From Lachnospiraceae bacterium (GTDB lineage Bacteria; Bacillota; Clostridia; Lachnospirales; Lachnospiraceae): DNA of 64,000 nt. A model generated the notes under the pieces. That model had not been told where the DNA came from and made no database searches. It saw only the letters and a program-made list of their open reading frames with translations. The DNA is taken from positions 17,096-81,095 of the forward strand of contig JAFQOE010000057.1 in NCBI GenBank assembly GCA_017395635.1, read 5' to 3'. Below, piece after piece: positions 1-8,109 of the stretch. The translations under genes were made by a program, and so were the position numbers. Numbering within the stretch: the stretch's first letter is position 1; the number at the start of each line of letters is the position of its first letter.

Positions 1-422
1 TCATATAAAAATGGCATAATGACTGTAATCTTACGGGCTTTACCACCGCAGGCAGCGATAATACGCTTCAAATCTGCATAGTGATCATCTGGTGACATTG
101 GACATTTCTTTCCGTAAAGAGAGTATTCGATGCTGTAGTTGGTTACATCTACTAAAATATAAAGGTCTTTACCACGTACAGATTCTAATAATTCTCCCTT
201 TGCTTCACCGGAACCGAATCGTGGGCAGTTAGATGTTACTAAGTAAGAATCTTTTTCATAACCGTTGAAAACCATAGTAGTTTTCTCAGCATGATTTCTT
301 CTTGTTCTCCATTTGGAAAGGTATGCATCTACACGCTCACCTAAAGAAGTGCAGCTTTGTAAAGCTATGATTCCTAATTCACCCACTGGAATGGTTGTTA
401 ATAAATTACTGTCGTTTGGCAT
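1..422 (-). CDS. prs: Ribose-phosphate pyrophosphokinase, N-terminal part (runs off window)
   Basis: The 5' 140 codons are present on the minus strand; the gene continues beyond position 1. It would make phosphoribosyl pyrophosphate from ribose-5-phosphate and ATP in the cytoplasm, feeding nucleotide, His and Trp synthesis. The translation begins MPNDSNLLTTIPVGELGIIA and contains NCPRFGSGEAKGE, LYILVDVTNYS and PMSPDDHYADLKRIIAACGG, which I recognise from the longer Lachnospiraceae form of PRPP synthetase. The start is set by GGAGGAAAAATC just before the ATG. It follows the dnaI-like gene by 64 bases, so it could be the last gene of the dnaD-dnaI transcript. The catalytic C-terminal part is not visible, so activity cannot be judged. 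Confidence 0.82.
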   Translation of the reverse strand, partial: MPNDSNLLTTIPVGELGIIALQSCTSLGERVDAYLSKWRTRRNHAEKTTMVFNGYEKDSYLVTSNCPRFGSGEAKGELLESVRGKDLYILVDVTNYSIEYSLYGKKCPMSPDDHYADLKRIIAACGGKARKITVIMPFLY

Positions 423-486
423 GATTTTTCCTCCGTTAAATGCTTTGCATTATATTTATATCAATTCAGAGATGTACCCTGAATGG

Positions 487-1491
487 TTATCGTAATCCTT
501 GCATCTGTCTTCGTTTTTTGGCGAGACGAACATTTTCACCATAGAAAGAAAAGGCTGTATATCCTGCAAAAATGCGGGTTGAGATGCGGTCCGTATAGGT
601 TTCTGTCAAATCGTGTAATTTCAGATTGGTTGAAATGACAGTGGACTTGTTTGCCCTCATTCTAGTGTTTAATATATCATAAAGTTGGGAAATTACAAAG
701 GAATTTGTAAATTCTGTTCCAAGATCATCAATAATTAGCAAATCGCAACTATATAGGTAATTATATATTTCTTTACTGTGAGGATTCTGGCCCTTTTTCA
801 TAATGACATCTCCGCATATATCTTCAAAGAGATGAATGGCAGATTGATATAACACAGTGTGATGGGTGTCCATCAATGCCTTGGCGATACAACTTGATAA
901 AAATGTTTTACCAACACCAGTCTCACCATAGAATAAGAGATTACCCCCCTGTTTGTCAAATGTTTCTACAAAAGATTTTGTTTTATTAAGAATATTGCTC
1001 ATATTCTCATATGGAGTGTATGGGTGTTCGCCATATTTTTCCTTTGAGTAATAGTTTAAATCAAAGGTGTCAAAATTTTCTGTTTCTAACAAATTCTCCA
1101 TTGTGGATTCTTTATACAATAAAGAAATCCATGCCTGTTTGAAACAAGGACAGTAGTCACTTCCGATACGACCGGTATCCTTACAGATTGGACAGGTATA
1201 GATGGGCTGAAGGTAATCTTTAGCAAAACCATGTTCTTTTAACAAATCAGCTTTTTCTGCAATGAAAGCATGATTTTGTTCCTTTGCGCTGTCTGTGTTG
1301 TCAGATTGTCCACGAAGCTTTGCTCTTACTGCATCAATCGAAGAGGTTGCTAGTTGCTGATCAATTTCACGGATACGTGGAATGGCAGCATATACTTCAT
1401 CTTTTCGTTGTTGCTCTAATGCACGATTTTCAATTTGGTTGGTATAATACGTGCTCATAAGCTCGTCGTATTGTGCGTCTGTAAATGCCAT
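487..1491 (-). CDS. dnaI: DnaI/DnaC-type helicase loader ATPase
   Basis: 334-residue cytoplasmic AAA+ ATPase of the DnaC/DnaI family, expected to load the replicative helicase DnaB/DnaC at origins and restart sites. Residues 1-75 are a charged helical N-terminus. A four-Cys zinc-binding module (CPICKDTGRIGSDYCPC) lies near residue 100. The AAA+ core has Walker A GETGVGKTF (about residue 190) and Walker B LLIIDDLGTE (about 252), followed by sensor-1 STN. Only two bases separate it from the upstream dnaD-like gene, so the two are co-transcribed and probably translationally coupled. This pairing of a DnaD/DnaB-type initiation protein with a helicase loader is the usual Firmicutes arrangement. 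The gene symbol is by family analogy with Bacillus. Confidence 0.88.
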   Translation of the reverse strand: MAFTDAQYDELMSTYYTNQIENRALEQQRKDEVYAAIPRIREIDQQLATSSIDAVRAKLRGQSDNTDSAKEQNHAFIAEKADLLKEHGFAKDYLQPIYTCPICKDTGRIGSDYCPCFKQAWISLLYKESTMENLLETENFDTFDLNYYSKEKYGEHPYTPYENMSNILNKTKSFVETFDKQGGNLLFYGETGVGKTFLSSCIAKALMDTHHTVLYQSAIHLFEDICGDVIMKKGQNPHSKEIYNYLYSCDLLIIDDLGTEFTNSFVISQLYDILNTRMRANKSTVISTNLKLHDLTETYTDRISTRIFAGYTAFSFYGENVRLAKKRRQMQGLR

Positions 1492-1493
1492 GA

Positions 1494-2699
1494 TTACTGA
1501 TTGGCCTCCTGTAAAAATAATGCTTCAAATTCGTCCGCAATTTCTTTGCTGGTAGAATTTTGATAATTGCTATATCGTGTTGTAGAAACTTTGTTGGAAG
1601 TAGTTTTTTTCTTTTTATCCTCTTCCCATTTTTTATCTAATGCTTCAATATCAGAGAGCTTTCGTACATTTTGCTTATACCAGCTTTCCAATATACCGTT
1701 TACGTAGTTAAAGTTAGCAGAGTGCGGTTTGGCGGCAATGGCACGCTTACAGGCTTCCATAATGATATTCTTGTTGAAAGCGTAGGTGTTATACCATGTG
1801 TCGATAAATGCAGTCTCTGTCGGAGTAGGAACCCTGCGCGGAATTCCTAACTGTTTCAATACGGCAACATAGATGGAATTGTAATTCTTAGAGGCAAGCT
1901 TTGCATCCTCAACCTGTGTAATACCGTTCTTGTACCATTCAATGGCGACAGCTTCTATGTAGCGACAGCTCTTCTTTCCAATGGAAACACAGTATTCAAC
2001 CAGGTATTCCAAAAGGTCCGGATGGAAAGAGAGTTCTTCATATATGTAAAGTAAAGTATTAATATCGGTTTGTGTTAAAGGTTTTCCAAAATAGATTTCC
2101 GTCTGATATAACAGATTTCCAAAATCTTCATCTTCCTGCTTAGACTCGATAAAGGAAGCCTTGTAAGAAACCTTTTTTGGAATGGTAGATGATTGTTTGA
2201 TAGCCATCATTTCTTTGTCATCTTCAGTTGTCTTATTTGCGGATAAATCTTCATTTGTCCCCAAAGACTTTGCTGTATTGCTTCCGGTTGGCTTAGATGT
2301 GGTAGCCATTTCATTGATGACGGCAATTTCATTATTCTCTGCATCATCCTCGGTCATACCTAACATGGATAAAAGAGAAGAACTCTTTGTAGTGGTAGAC
2401 TTAGGGGTTAATGGAAGCATAGTAATTCCGGTTAACACCTTGTCCTGTGTATATTCTAACTGTAATACACCTTCCTTAATCCAGTAACGAATTGCACGGC
2501 ATATATCTTTTTCTGTAGAATTAAAATGGTCTGCAATATCTGCAACGGTTATAGCACGACCACTGTTTAACAATCTTACCAAATAAAGATATACCTTCAC
2601 AAATTCACCATTTACATTTGTCATATAATAATCGATAAAGAAGTTCGAAACAGCTGAATAGGTTTCGTGATTTTGTGTTGTAATTGTAATGGTTTCCAC
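1494..2699 (-). CDS. DnaD/DnaB-type replication initiation protein
   Basis: 401 residues. The N-terminal ~90 residues look like a winged helix (VYLYLVRLLNSGRAITVADIADHF, then DICRAIRYWIKEGVLQL). A low-complexity Ser/Thr/Asn/Glu-rich linker (about 115-190) follows. Then come two DnaD-like helical domains (about 195-270 and 275-360), the second with the characteristic end FNYVNGILESWYKQNV (YxxxIxxxW type). Such proteins remodel origin DNA and recruit the helicase loader, which is encoded immediately downstream. The start is a GTG at 2699, chosen because GGAGGG lies eight bases upstream. DnaA-box-like 9-mers lie 100-300 bases upstream, suggesting DnaA control. dnaD versus dnaB orthology cannot be settled here. 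Confidence 0.87.
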   Translation of the reverse strand: METITITTQNHETYSAVSNFFIDYYMTNVNGEFVKVYLYLVRLLNSGRAITVADIADHFNSTEKDICRAIRYWIKEGVLQLEYTQDKVLTGITMLPLTPKSTTTKSSSLLSMLGMTEDDAENNEIAVINEMATTSKPTGSNTAKSLGTNEDLSANKTTEDDKEMMAIKQSSTIPKKVSYKASFIESKQEDEDFGNLLYQTEIYFGKPLTQTDINTLLYIYEELSFHPDLLEYLVEYCVSIGKKSCRYIEAVAIEWYKNGITQVEDAKLASKNYNSIYVAVLKQLGIPRRVPTPTETAFIDTWYNTYAFNKNIIMEACKRAIAAKPHSANFNYVNGILESWYKQNVRKLSDIEALDKKWEEDKKKKTTSNKVSTTRYSNYQNSTSKEIADEFEALFLQEANQ

Positions 2700-2797
2700 C
2701 TGTTTTTCCCTCCTTTTCTATCTTCAAAAACGCGATTGTTTTTGGATTATAGCACAGTGTTTTTAAAAAGAAAACGGAACATCTGTTCCTTGTTCGG

Positions 2798-2993
2798 TGT
2801 GGACAAAAAATGTGGAAAATGTGGAAAATGTGGAGAAGTGGTAGACATAATTTGAGTGTTTAATTGTAAGTAGAAAGAAATACCAATAAACTGCATAGGA
2901 TAATAATAATGAGTCTGTGTATTATGTAAATAAAAATATCCACAATCTATCCTTGTCAAGAGAGAAAGGATAGATTGTGGATAATGTGTATAA
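2798..2993. promoter_or_regulatory. Cluster of DnaA-box-like 9-mers upstream of the dnaD-dnaI genes
   Basis: On the plus strand the reverse complement of the DnaA box (TGTGGATAA) occurs exactly at 2976-2984, followed without a gap by TGTGTATAA (2985-2993). Upstream are TGTGGACAA (2798-2806) and three contiguous 9-mers TGTGGAAAA, TGTGGAAAA and TGTGGAGAA (2811-2837). An opposite-orientation near-box ATATCCACA is at 2936-2944. This fills the gap between murC and the dnaD-like gene. Binding by DnaA is inferred from the match to TTATCCACA and the replication-gene context. The three tandem units have exact 9-base periodicity. Confidence 0.6.
2932..2983 (-). terminator. Intrinsic terminator of murC
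   Basis: Perfect 18-base inverted repeat, arms 2937-2954 and 2966-2983 with an 11-base loop, followed on the minus strand by TTTTTATTT. It lies just past the murC stop. The arms contain the DnaA-box-like TATCCACA sequences, so terminator and box overlap. Confidence 0.85.
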
Positions 2994-4373
2994 CTACTGT
3001 CCAAGTAGCTCTTCGCCAATTAAATAAACGTCTCCGGCGCCCATAGTTATCAACAAATCATTTTTTTTGCAATTTTTTAATAAATAATTTTCAACTGATT
3101 CAAAGGAACTGAAATATCTTGCATCTGTCCCTAATTCTTTGATACGTGAAGCCAAATCTTTGGAGTGAACCAGACCTGTATCCGGTTCTCTTGCTGCGTA
3201 GATATCTACGAGAATAACGTGGTCATATCCTTTGAGTGCGTCTGCAAATTCCTCGAACAGTGCCTTGGTGCGAGTATATGTATGAGGTTGGAATACAACC
3301 CATAACTCGTTGTGAGGAGTGTGAGTGGCTGTTGTAAGAGTTGCCTTAATCTCTGTTGGGTGATGCGCATAATCATCAATGACAGTTACATTGCCAAGTG
3401 TACCCTTTAATTCGAATCTTCTGTGTGCAGCACCGAAACAGGAAAGTCCTGCTAGTGCAAATTCTCTATCAAGACCTAATAGGTCTGCCACTGCGATAAC
3501 AGCTAAAGAGTTGGCTACATTATGTGTTCCGCCAATGTTTAAGTGAACCGTTTCCTGTGCAACACCATTGACCATTAAGGTATAGTTCATATGTCCTTTG
3601 GCATCGGCCTCGATATTGGAAGGATAATATTGGTTGTTTGATTCTAAACCAAATGTCACAATGTTACAGGTTAGGTCGTTGGTAACCTGTGGAAGACATT
3701 CCATATCACCGTTTACTACTAAGGTTCCGTTGTCCGGAAGGTTCTTTGCAAAGGTGTGGAAGCTTTCAATGATTTCTTCGATACCGCTGAAGAAATCCAA
3801 ATGATCGGCATCAACATTTAGAATAATACTTATATAAGGAAAAAATGAGTGGAAGCTGTTTGTGTATTCGCATGCCTCTGTAACGAAATAATCCGATTGT
3901 CCGACACGAATGTTTCCTCCGATTGAATCTAAAATTCCACCTACAGAAACGGTTGGATCCACATCTGCCTCTAAGAATACCTGGCTAAGCATGGATGTGG
4001 TTGTTGTCTTGCCGTGCGTTCCGGATACGGCCACAGAATACTTGTAGTTATTCATAATCTGACCAAGAAGCTGCGCTCTTGTAAGCATTGGAATGTTCTT
4101 TTCTACGCAGGCAGCATACTCCGGATTGTCTGCATGAACGGCTGCGGTATATACAACTAAATCGATATCATCTGTGATGTTCTCTGCACATTGTCCGATG
4201 TTTACAATGGCGCCCATTTCCATTAGGTTATCCACGATATCGGAACCCTTAGCGTCTGAGCCACTAATCTGAAAATCTTCTTTTAACAAGATTTCTGCTA
4301 ATCCACTCATACTGATACCACCGATTCCGATGAAATGAACATGAATAGGTTTCTTAAAATCAATCTGATACAT
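2994..4373 (-). CDS. murC: UDP-N-acetylmuramate--L-alanine ligase
   Basis: 459 residues, the normal length for MurC, the cytoplasmic ATP-dependent ligase that adds the first amino acid (L-Ala) of the peptidoglycan stem peptide to UDP-MurNAc. The N-terminal Rossmann part begins with HFIGIGGISMSGLAEIL. The ATP-binding loop VSGTHGKTTTTSM is near residue 117. The central Mur-ligase region has ILNVDADHLDFF, and the C-terminal domain has DDYAHHPTEI followed by FQPHTYTRTKAL, all diagnostic of MurC. It is a single-gene unit: its own promoter lies upstream and a perfect-stem terminator downstream. Nothing is unusual about the protein. Confidence 0.96.
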   Translation of the reverse strand: MYQIDFKKPIHVHFIGIGGISMSGLAEILLKEDFQISGSDAKGSDIVDNLMEMGAIVNIGQCAENITDDIDLVVYTAAVHADNPEYAACVEKNIPMLTRAQLLGQIMNNYKYSVAVSGTHGKTTTTSMLSQVFLEADVDPTVSVGGILDSIGGNIRVGQSDYFVTEACEYTNSFHSFFPYISIILNVDADHLDFFSGIEEIIESFHTFAKNLPDNGTLVVNGDMECLPQVTNDLTCNIVTFGLESNNQYYPSNIEADAKGHMNYTLMVNGVAQETVHLNIGGTHNVANSLAVIAVADLLGLDREFALAGLSCFGAAHRRFELKGTLGNVTVIDDYAHHPTEIKATLTTATHTPHNELWVVFQPHTYTRTKALFEEFADALKGYDHVILVDIYAAREPDTGLVHSKDLASRIKELGTDARYFSSFESVENYLLKNCKKNDLLITMGAGDVYLIGEELLGQ

Positions 4374-4419
4374 AGAAAATCCCTCTTTCTTAATTATAAG
4401 TATTAACGTAACTGTTCAG

Positions 4420-4448
4420 ATTATAATATATGCAGGAGGGATTTACAA
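4420..4448 (-). promoter_or_regulatory. SigA-type promoter for murC
   Basis: Read on the minus strand: TTGTAA (4448-4443), 17-base spacer, TATAAT (4425-4420). It points towards murC, whose ATG is at 4373. A half copy of the dispersed palindrome (GTAACTGTTCAG, plus-strand sense, about 4408-4419) lies in the untranslated leader. Confidence 0.6.
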
Positions 4449-4503
4449 GGAGAGAATCAGATTGGGAATATGTTGTATGTTTGTACATTTTTTCGGGTTT
4501 TAC

Positions 4504-4565
4504 TTGACTTTTTCTCTCACTTCTGTTAATCTTGAGTCTGCGACGTAAGTCGAGGCTTTTTTTTT
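4504..4565 (+). promoter_or_regulatory. Promoter of the rpmG-secE-nusG unit with an abutting hairpin and T-run
   Basis: TTGACT (4504-4509), 17-base spacer, TAATCT (4527-4532). Immediately after the -10 element is a hairpin with arms AGTCT-G-CGAC and GTCG-AGGCT, a GTAA loop (4535-4557) and nine T residues. The predicted transcription start falls inside the hairpin, so it cannot act as a normal terminator for this promoter. It may stop some other plus-strand transcript, or be a 5'-end RNA structure. Confidence 0.5.
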
Positions 4566-4628
4566 GTGTGCAATTTTAACGCTTGGACATACGAAAAAGT
4601 CATACAATTTAAGATGGAGGTGGAAGTT

Positions 4629-4778
4629 GTGCGAGTTAAAATCACATTGGCATGTACAGACTGTAAACAGCGTAATTACAATCTGACAAAGGACAAGAGA
4701 GTCCACACAGAGCGTATGGAAACAAAGAAGTATTGTCGTTTCTGTAAGGCACATACCTTACACAAAGAGACTAAATAA
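4629..4778 (+). CDS. rpmG: 50S ribosomal protein L33
   Basis: 49-residue L33, a small zinc-ribbon protein of the large subunit near the E site. The sequence [17 protein letters not shown] ... [16 protein letters not shown] keeps both CxxC pairs, so this is the zinc-binding form. The GTG at 4629 is the start because GGAGG lies eight bases upstream and it gives the canonical L33 N-terminus; longer upstream reading gives residues unlike L33. It heads the rpmG-secE-nusG-rplK-rplA series, with 20 bases to secE. This gene order is standard in Firmicutes. Confidence 0.95.
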   Translation: MRVKITLACTDCKQRNYNLTKDKRVHTERMETKKYCRFCKAHTLHKETK

Positions 4779-4798
4779 GACTACGGAGGTGATTTAGA

Positions 4799-4999
4799 AT
4801 GGCAAAGGAAAAAGATGAAGCTTTTAAGAGAAGCTACTTTACCGAGCTTAAGGGTGAGTTCCGTAAAATTATTTGGCCTGACAAGAAACTTCTTGGAAAA
4901 CAGTCTGTCGCAGTTATCATTGCTGCAATCGTAATCGGTTGTATCATTGCAGCATTAGACTGGATTATGCAGATTGGTCTTTCATTCATTATCGGTTAA
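4799..4999 (+). CDS. secE: Preprotein translocase subunit SecE
   Basis: 66-residue single-pass SecE, the clamp subunit of the SecYEG channel. A short cytoplasmic amphipathic helix with the conserved FKRSYFTELKGEFRKIIWPDK (W-P motif) precedes one transmembrane segment at about residues 33-62 (SVAVIIAAIVIGCIIAALDW). Length and topology fit the short Gram-positive SecE. It sits between rpmG and nusG, 11 bases before the nusG start, in the conserved secE-nusG pair. RBS ACGGAGGTG precedes the ATG. Confidence 0.96.
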   Translation: MAKEKDEAFKRSYFTELKGEFRKIIWPDKKLLGKQSVAVIIAAIVIGCIIAALDWIMQIGLSFIIG

Positions 5000-5010
5000 G
5001 GGGTGAGCTT

Positions 5011-5547
5011 ATGGCAGAAGTAGAGAAAAACAACGAAGCCAGATGGTATGTCGCTCATACTTATTCCGGATATGAAAATAAGGTTAAGACTGACCTTGAG
5101 AAGACAATTGAGAACAGAAAATTAGAAGATCAGATTTTCGAAGTATTAGTTCCTCTACAAAATGTTGTGGAATTAAAGAACGGTACAAAGAAGCAAGTTT
5201 CTAAGAAAATGTTTCCTGGCTATGTGTTAGTAAACATGATTATGAATGATACTACATGGTATGTCGTTCGTAACACAAGAGGTGTTACAGGTTTCGTTGG
5301 TCCAGGATCCAAACCGGTACCTCTTACAGAGTCAGAGATGAAGAATCTTGGTATCAGAGTTCCTGAGATGGAAATTGATGTTGAACTTGGTGATATGGTT
5401 AAGGTTGTAGCAGGTGCCTGGGAAGGTACAGTTGGAACTATTACCGATATCAATACAGGTAAACAGGCAGTTACGATTGAAGTAGATATCTTTGGTCGTG
5501 CAACATCTGTGGAAATTAGTTTTATGGATGTTACCAAATTGGATTAA
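5011..5547 (+). CDS. nusG: Transcription termination/antitermination protein NusG
   Basis: 178 residues. The NGN domain has RWYVAHTYSGYENKVK and PGYVLVNMIMND. The C-terminal KOW domain, at about residues 125-178, has GDMVKVVAGAWEGTVGTI. NusG binds RNA polymerase and modulates pausing and termination. The ATG at 5011 follows AAGGGGTGAGCTT; an in-frame upstream start at 4939 would overlap secE and lacks NusG-like residues, so it was not used. It is followed by a 158-base gap with a probable ribosomal-protein leader before rplK. Confidence 0.96.
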   Translation: MAEVEKNNEARWYVAHTYSGYENKVKTDLEKTIENRKLEDQIFEVLVPLQNVVELKNGTKKQVSKKMFPGYVLVNMIMNDTTWYVVRNTRGVTGFVGPGSKPVPLTESEMKNLGIRVPEMEIDVELGDMVKVVAGAWEGTVGTITDINTGKQAVTIEVDIFGRATSVEISFMDVTKLD

Positions 5548-5655
5548 TCTGAAAAGATTAAGAAGAACACATTTCGAAATGATGGATCATTTTGAAGTGA
5601 AAGCAATTATGTAAATGGATGACATGAATTATAATCGTAAGTGTCATGCAACAAA

Positions 5656-5682
5656 GTGGGAGGGCAAGTCCCGATTGACCAC
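5656..5682 (+). promoter_or_regulatory. Probable L1-binding leader motif before rplK
   Basis: GTGGGAGGG ... CCCGATTGACCAC forms an outer GTGG/CCAC helix and an inner helix separated by a purine-rich asymmetric loop, ending 23 bases before the rplK start. It resembles the known L1 target (GGGAG on one strand, GAT-A/G on the other) used for L1 feedback on the rplK-rplA mRNA. A close relative lies before rplA. The assignment is from pattern resemblance only. Confidence 0.5.
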
Positions 5683-5705
5683 ATGAATTAGGAGGAAAAA
5701 CGATT

Positions 5706-6131
5706 ATGGCTAAAAAAGTTGAAGGTTATATTAAATTACAGATTCCTGCAGGAAAGGCAACTCCTGCACCACCGGTTGGTCCTGCTTTAGGTCAGCACGG
5801 TGTTAACATCGTTGAATTTACAAAGCAGTTCAATGCTAGAACAGCTGATCAGGACGGAATGATTATTCCGGTTGTTATCACTGTTTATGCTGATAGAAGT
5901 TTCAGTTTCGTTACTAAGACTCCACCAGCTGCAGTTTTATTAAAGAAAGCATGTAAGCTTGATAAGGCTTCTGCTGTTCCTAATAAGACAAAGGTTGCTA
6001 AGATTTCTAAAGCTGAGGTTCAGAAAATCGCAGAGCTTAAGATGCCAGACTTAAATGCAGGTAGCCTTGATGCAGCAATTAGCATGATTGCCGGAACAGC
6101 TCGTTCAATGGGAATCGTTGTTGAGGATTAA
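5706..6131 (+). CDS. rplK: 50S ribosomal protein L11
   Basis: 141 residues, the canonical L11 length. The N-terminal domain has [21 protein letters not shown] and the C-terminal RNA-binding domain ends with [26 protein letters not shown]11 forms the GTPase-associated centre with 23S rRNA and is needed for the RelA-type stringent response. RBS TTAGGAGGAAAAACGATT sets the start. It is 59 bases from rplA and probably co-transcribed, with candidate L1-binding leaders before both genes. Confidence 0.97.
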   Translation: MAKKVEGYIKLQIPAGKATPAPPVGPALGQHGVNIVEFTKQFNARTADQDGMIIPVVITVYADRSFSFVTKTPPAAVLLKKACKLDKASAVPNKTKVAKISKAEVQKIAELKMPDLNAGSLDAAISMIAGTARSMGIVVED

Positions 6132-6146
6132 TAATACAGTTAATAC

Positions 6147-6175
6147 GGTGGGAGGGTCGCTCCCGATAATACCAC
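6147..6175 (+). promoter_or_regulatory. Probable L1-binding motif before rplA
   Basis: GGTGGGAGGG-TCG-CTCCCGATAATACCAC: GGTGG/CCAC outer helix, GGGAG/CTCCC inner helix, unpaired GATAATA on the 3' side. It is the second copy of the motif before rplK, sharing GTGGGAGGG and CCCGAT while other bases differ. It lies 15 bases before the rplA start, where bound L1 could block initiation. Inferred from structure resemblance to known L1 mRNA sites. Confidence 0.5.
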
Positions 6176-6190
6176 AGGAGGTTTTAAGAA

Positions 6191-6883
6191 ATGAAAAAAG
6201 GTAAAAGATATGTTGAAGCTGCAAAGCTTGTAGACAAGACACAGGTTTATGATATTCCAGAAGCAGTTGCATTAGTAAAGAAGACATCAACTGCTAAGTT
6301 TGATGAGACAGTAGAAGCACATTTAAGAATGGGTCTTGATGGACGTCATGCTGATCAGCAGATTCGTGGTGCTGTAGTTCTTCCACACGGAACAGGTAAG
6401 ACTGTTAAGGTTTTAGTTTTCGCTAAGGGAGATAAGGTTGATGAAGCTTTAGCTGCAGGTGCAGATCATGTTGGTGGCGAGGAGTTAATTCCAAAGATCC
6501 AGAACGATGGATGGTTAGACTTCGACGTTGTAGTTGCAACTCCAGATATGATGGGTGTTGTTGGTCGTTTAGGTCGTGTACTTGGACCAAAGGGCTTAAT
6601 GCCAAACCCAAAGGCTGGTACTGTAACTCCAGACGTAACTAAGGCTGTTGCTGATATCAAAGCTGGTAAGATTGAATACAGACTTGACAAGAACAACATC
6701 GTACACGTGCCAGTTGGAAAGGTTTCTTTCTCAGAGGAACAGTTAGCAGACAACTTCCAAGCGTTAATAGATGAAATTATCAAAGTTAAGCCAGCTGCTG
6801 CTAAGGGTCAGTATATGAAGAGTGTTACACTTTCATCTACAATGGGTCCTGGTGTTAAGATTAACACAGCTAAGTTTATCTAA
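6191..6883 (+). CDS. rplA: 50S ribosomal protein L1
   Basis: 230 residues with the two-domain L1 fold. It begins [20 protein letters not shown] and carries [24 protein letters not shown], then [23 protein letters not shown], the L1 signature, in domain II. L1 forms the mobile stalk beside the E site and represses its own mRNA. RBS CACAGGAGGTTTTAAGAA precedes the ATG. A strong terminator follows within 75 bases, so rplJ-rplL, often next in Firmicutes, are not in this transcript or in this window. Confidence 0.97.
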   Translation: MKKGKRYVEAAKLVDKTQVYDIPEAVALVKKTSTAKFDETVEAHLRMGLDGRHADQQIRGAVVLPHGTGKTVKVLVFAKGDKVDEALAAGADHVGGEELIPKIQNDGWLDFDVVVATPDMMGVVGRLGRVLGPKGLMPNPKAGTVTPDVTKAVADIKAGKIEYRLDKNNIVHVPVGKVSFSEEQLADNFQALIDEIIKVKPAAAKGQYMKSVTLSSTMGPGVKINTAKFI

Positions 6884-6928
6884 TAGCAGAAGGTTTGACG
6901 ATTCGAAAGAATATAAGGACGTGATTAA

Positions 6929-6962
6929 GGCGGAGATTCCGAAAGGAATTTCCGTCTTTTTT
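6929..6962 (+). terminator. Intrinsic terminator after rplA
   Basis: 12-base stem (6929-6940 with 6945-6956, two G-T pairs) and GAAA tetraloop, followed by TTTTTT. It ends the rpmG-to-rplA transcript. Confidence 0.9.
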
Positions 6963-7049
6963 ATATGCGTGCTTGCGGATTAATAATATGTTTGTTATAA
7001 TTCCATGGTAAACTTATAATATAGATTTAAAGGTCAAGGAGTGAAAAAC

Positions 7050-8036
7050 ATGAGTATTCGAATTGGTATTTTAGGTTATGGTAATCTTGGACGTGGTGTA
7101 GAATGTGCGATTAAGCAGAATCCGGATATGGAGTTAGTAGCAGTATTTACACGTAGAACGCCGGAAACAGTTTCGATTTTGACAAAAGAAGCAGTCGTTT
7201 GCAATATTGCAGATGTTGAGAATTGGAAAGACAAGATTGATGTTATGATTCTTTGTGGCGGTAGTGCAACGGATTTGCCAGAGCAGACCCCTAAGTATGC
7301 ACAGTACTTCAATGTAGTGGATAGCTTTGATACCCATGCTAGAATTCCTGAGCATTATGAGAATGTAGATAAAGTTGCCAGTGCCAATGGTACAGTAGGT
7401 ATTATTTCTGTAGGTTGGGATCCGGGAATGTTCTCTTTGAACAGAATGTATGCAGGTGCAATCCTTCCATCTGGTAAGGATTACACATTCTGGGGTAAAG
7501 GTGTAAGTCAGGGTCACTCGGATGCAATCCGTCGTGTAGAAGGTGTTAAGAATGGTAAGCAGTATACCATTCCGGTAGAAGCAGCATTAGATTCTGTAAG
7601 AAATGGAGAGAATCCGGAGCTTACAACAAGACAGAAGCATACAAGAGAGTGTTTTGTTGTATTAGAGGAAGGTGCAGATGCTGCTAAGGTTGAGGCAGAG
7701 ATTAAGAATATGCCAAACTACTTTGCAGATTATGATACAACGGTTCATTTTATCAGTGAGGAAGAATTGATTGCAAATCATAGTGGAATTCCACATGGTG
7801 GCTTTGTAATTCGTTCCGGTAAGACTGGTTGGGAAGAAGAGAACAGTCATGTTATCGAGTATAGCTTGAAATTGGATTCCAATCCGGAATTTACTGCAAG
7901 TGTTATTACTGCTTATGCCAGAGCTGCATATAAGCTTTCTCAGGAAGGTCAGTGTGGTTGTAAGACGGTATTTGATGTTGCACCGGCTTATCTTAGTGCA
8001 AAGAGTGGAGCAGAGCTTAGAAAAGAGTTGTTGTAA
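7050..8036 (+). CDS. ddh: meso-Diaminopimelate D-dehydrogenase
   Basis: 328 residues, NADPH-dependent enzyme that makes meso-diaminopimelate from tetrahydrodipicolinate in one step, supplying lysine and peptidoglycan. The N-terminal Rossmann fold has RIGILGYGNLGRGVE and the NADP-preferring VFTRR. The substrate domain contains CGGSATDLPEQTP, DSFDTHARIPEH, VGWDPGMFSLNR and the characteristic FWGKGVSQGHSDAIRR. The ATG at 7050 was chosen over the in-frame GTG at 7041 because AAGGA sits nine bases upstream of the former but directly against the latter. It stands alone between terminators. Confidence 0.93.
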   Translation: MSIRIGILGYGNLGRGVECAIKQNPDMELVAVFTRRTPETVSILTKEAVVCNIADVENWKDKIDVMILCGGSATDLPEQTPKYAQYFNVVDSFDTHARIPEHYENVDKVASANGTVGIISVGWDPGMFSLNRMYAGAILPSGKDYTFWGKGVSQGHSDAIRRVEGVKNGKQYTIPVEAALDSVRNGENPELTTRQKHTRECFVVLEEGADAAKVEAEIKNMPNYFADYDTTVHFISEEELIANHSGIPHGGFVIRSGKTGWEEENSHVIEYSLKLDSNPEFTASVITAYARAAYKLSQEGQCGCKTVFDVAPAYLSAKSGAELRKELL

Positions 8037-8048
8037 TATAGAATAATA

Positions 8049-8075
8049 GTAACTATGAAGGTACTAAATAGTTAC
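8049..8075. repeat. Short palindromic repeat (GTAACTAT...ATAGTTAC family)
   Basis: 27-base unit starting GTAACTATGAAGG and ending TAAATAGTTAC, 13 bases after the ddh stop. It is one of at least eight short copies in the window (see findings). Confidence 0.7.
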
Positions 8076-8109
8076 GAATAATTGAAAAGAGAATATTTCT
8101 TTGTAATAA

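Noticed and set aside
2811..2837. CRISPR-like tandem repeats
   Set aside because: Three contiguous 9-mers without spacers.
2798..2993. Replication origin (oriC)
   Set aside because: DnaA-type boxes are present but no dnaA, dnaN, gidA or DUE-like long AT repeat nearby; better explained as regulatory or titration sites.
2747..3019. 90-codon minus-strand frame upstream of dnaD
   Set aside because: Crosses the murC terminator and the DnaA-box cluster and overlaps the murC 3' end; composition unlike a protein.
4535..4565. Terminator ending a plus-strand gene before rpmG
   Set aside because: No plus-strand gene lies upstream, and the stem starts three bases after the -10 element; reported only as part of the promoter entry.
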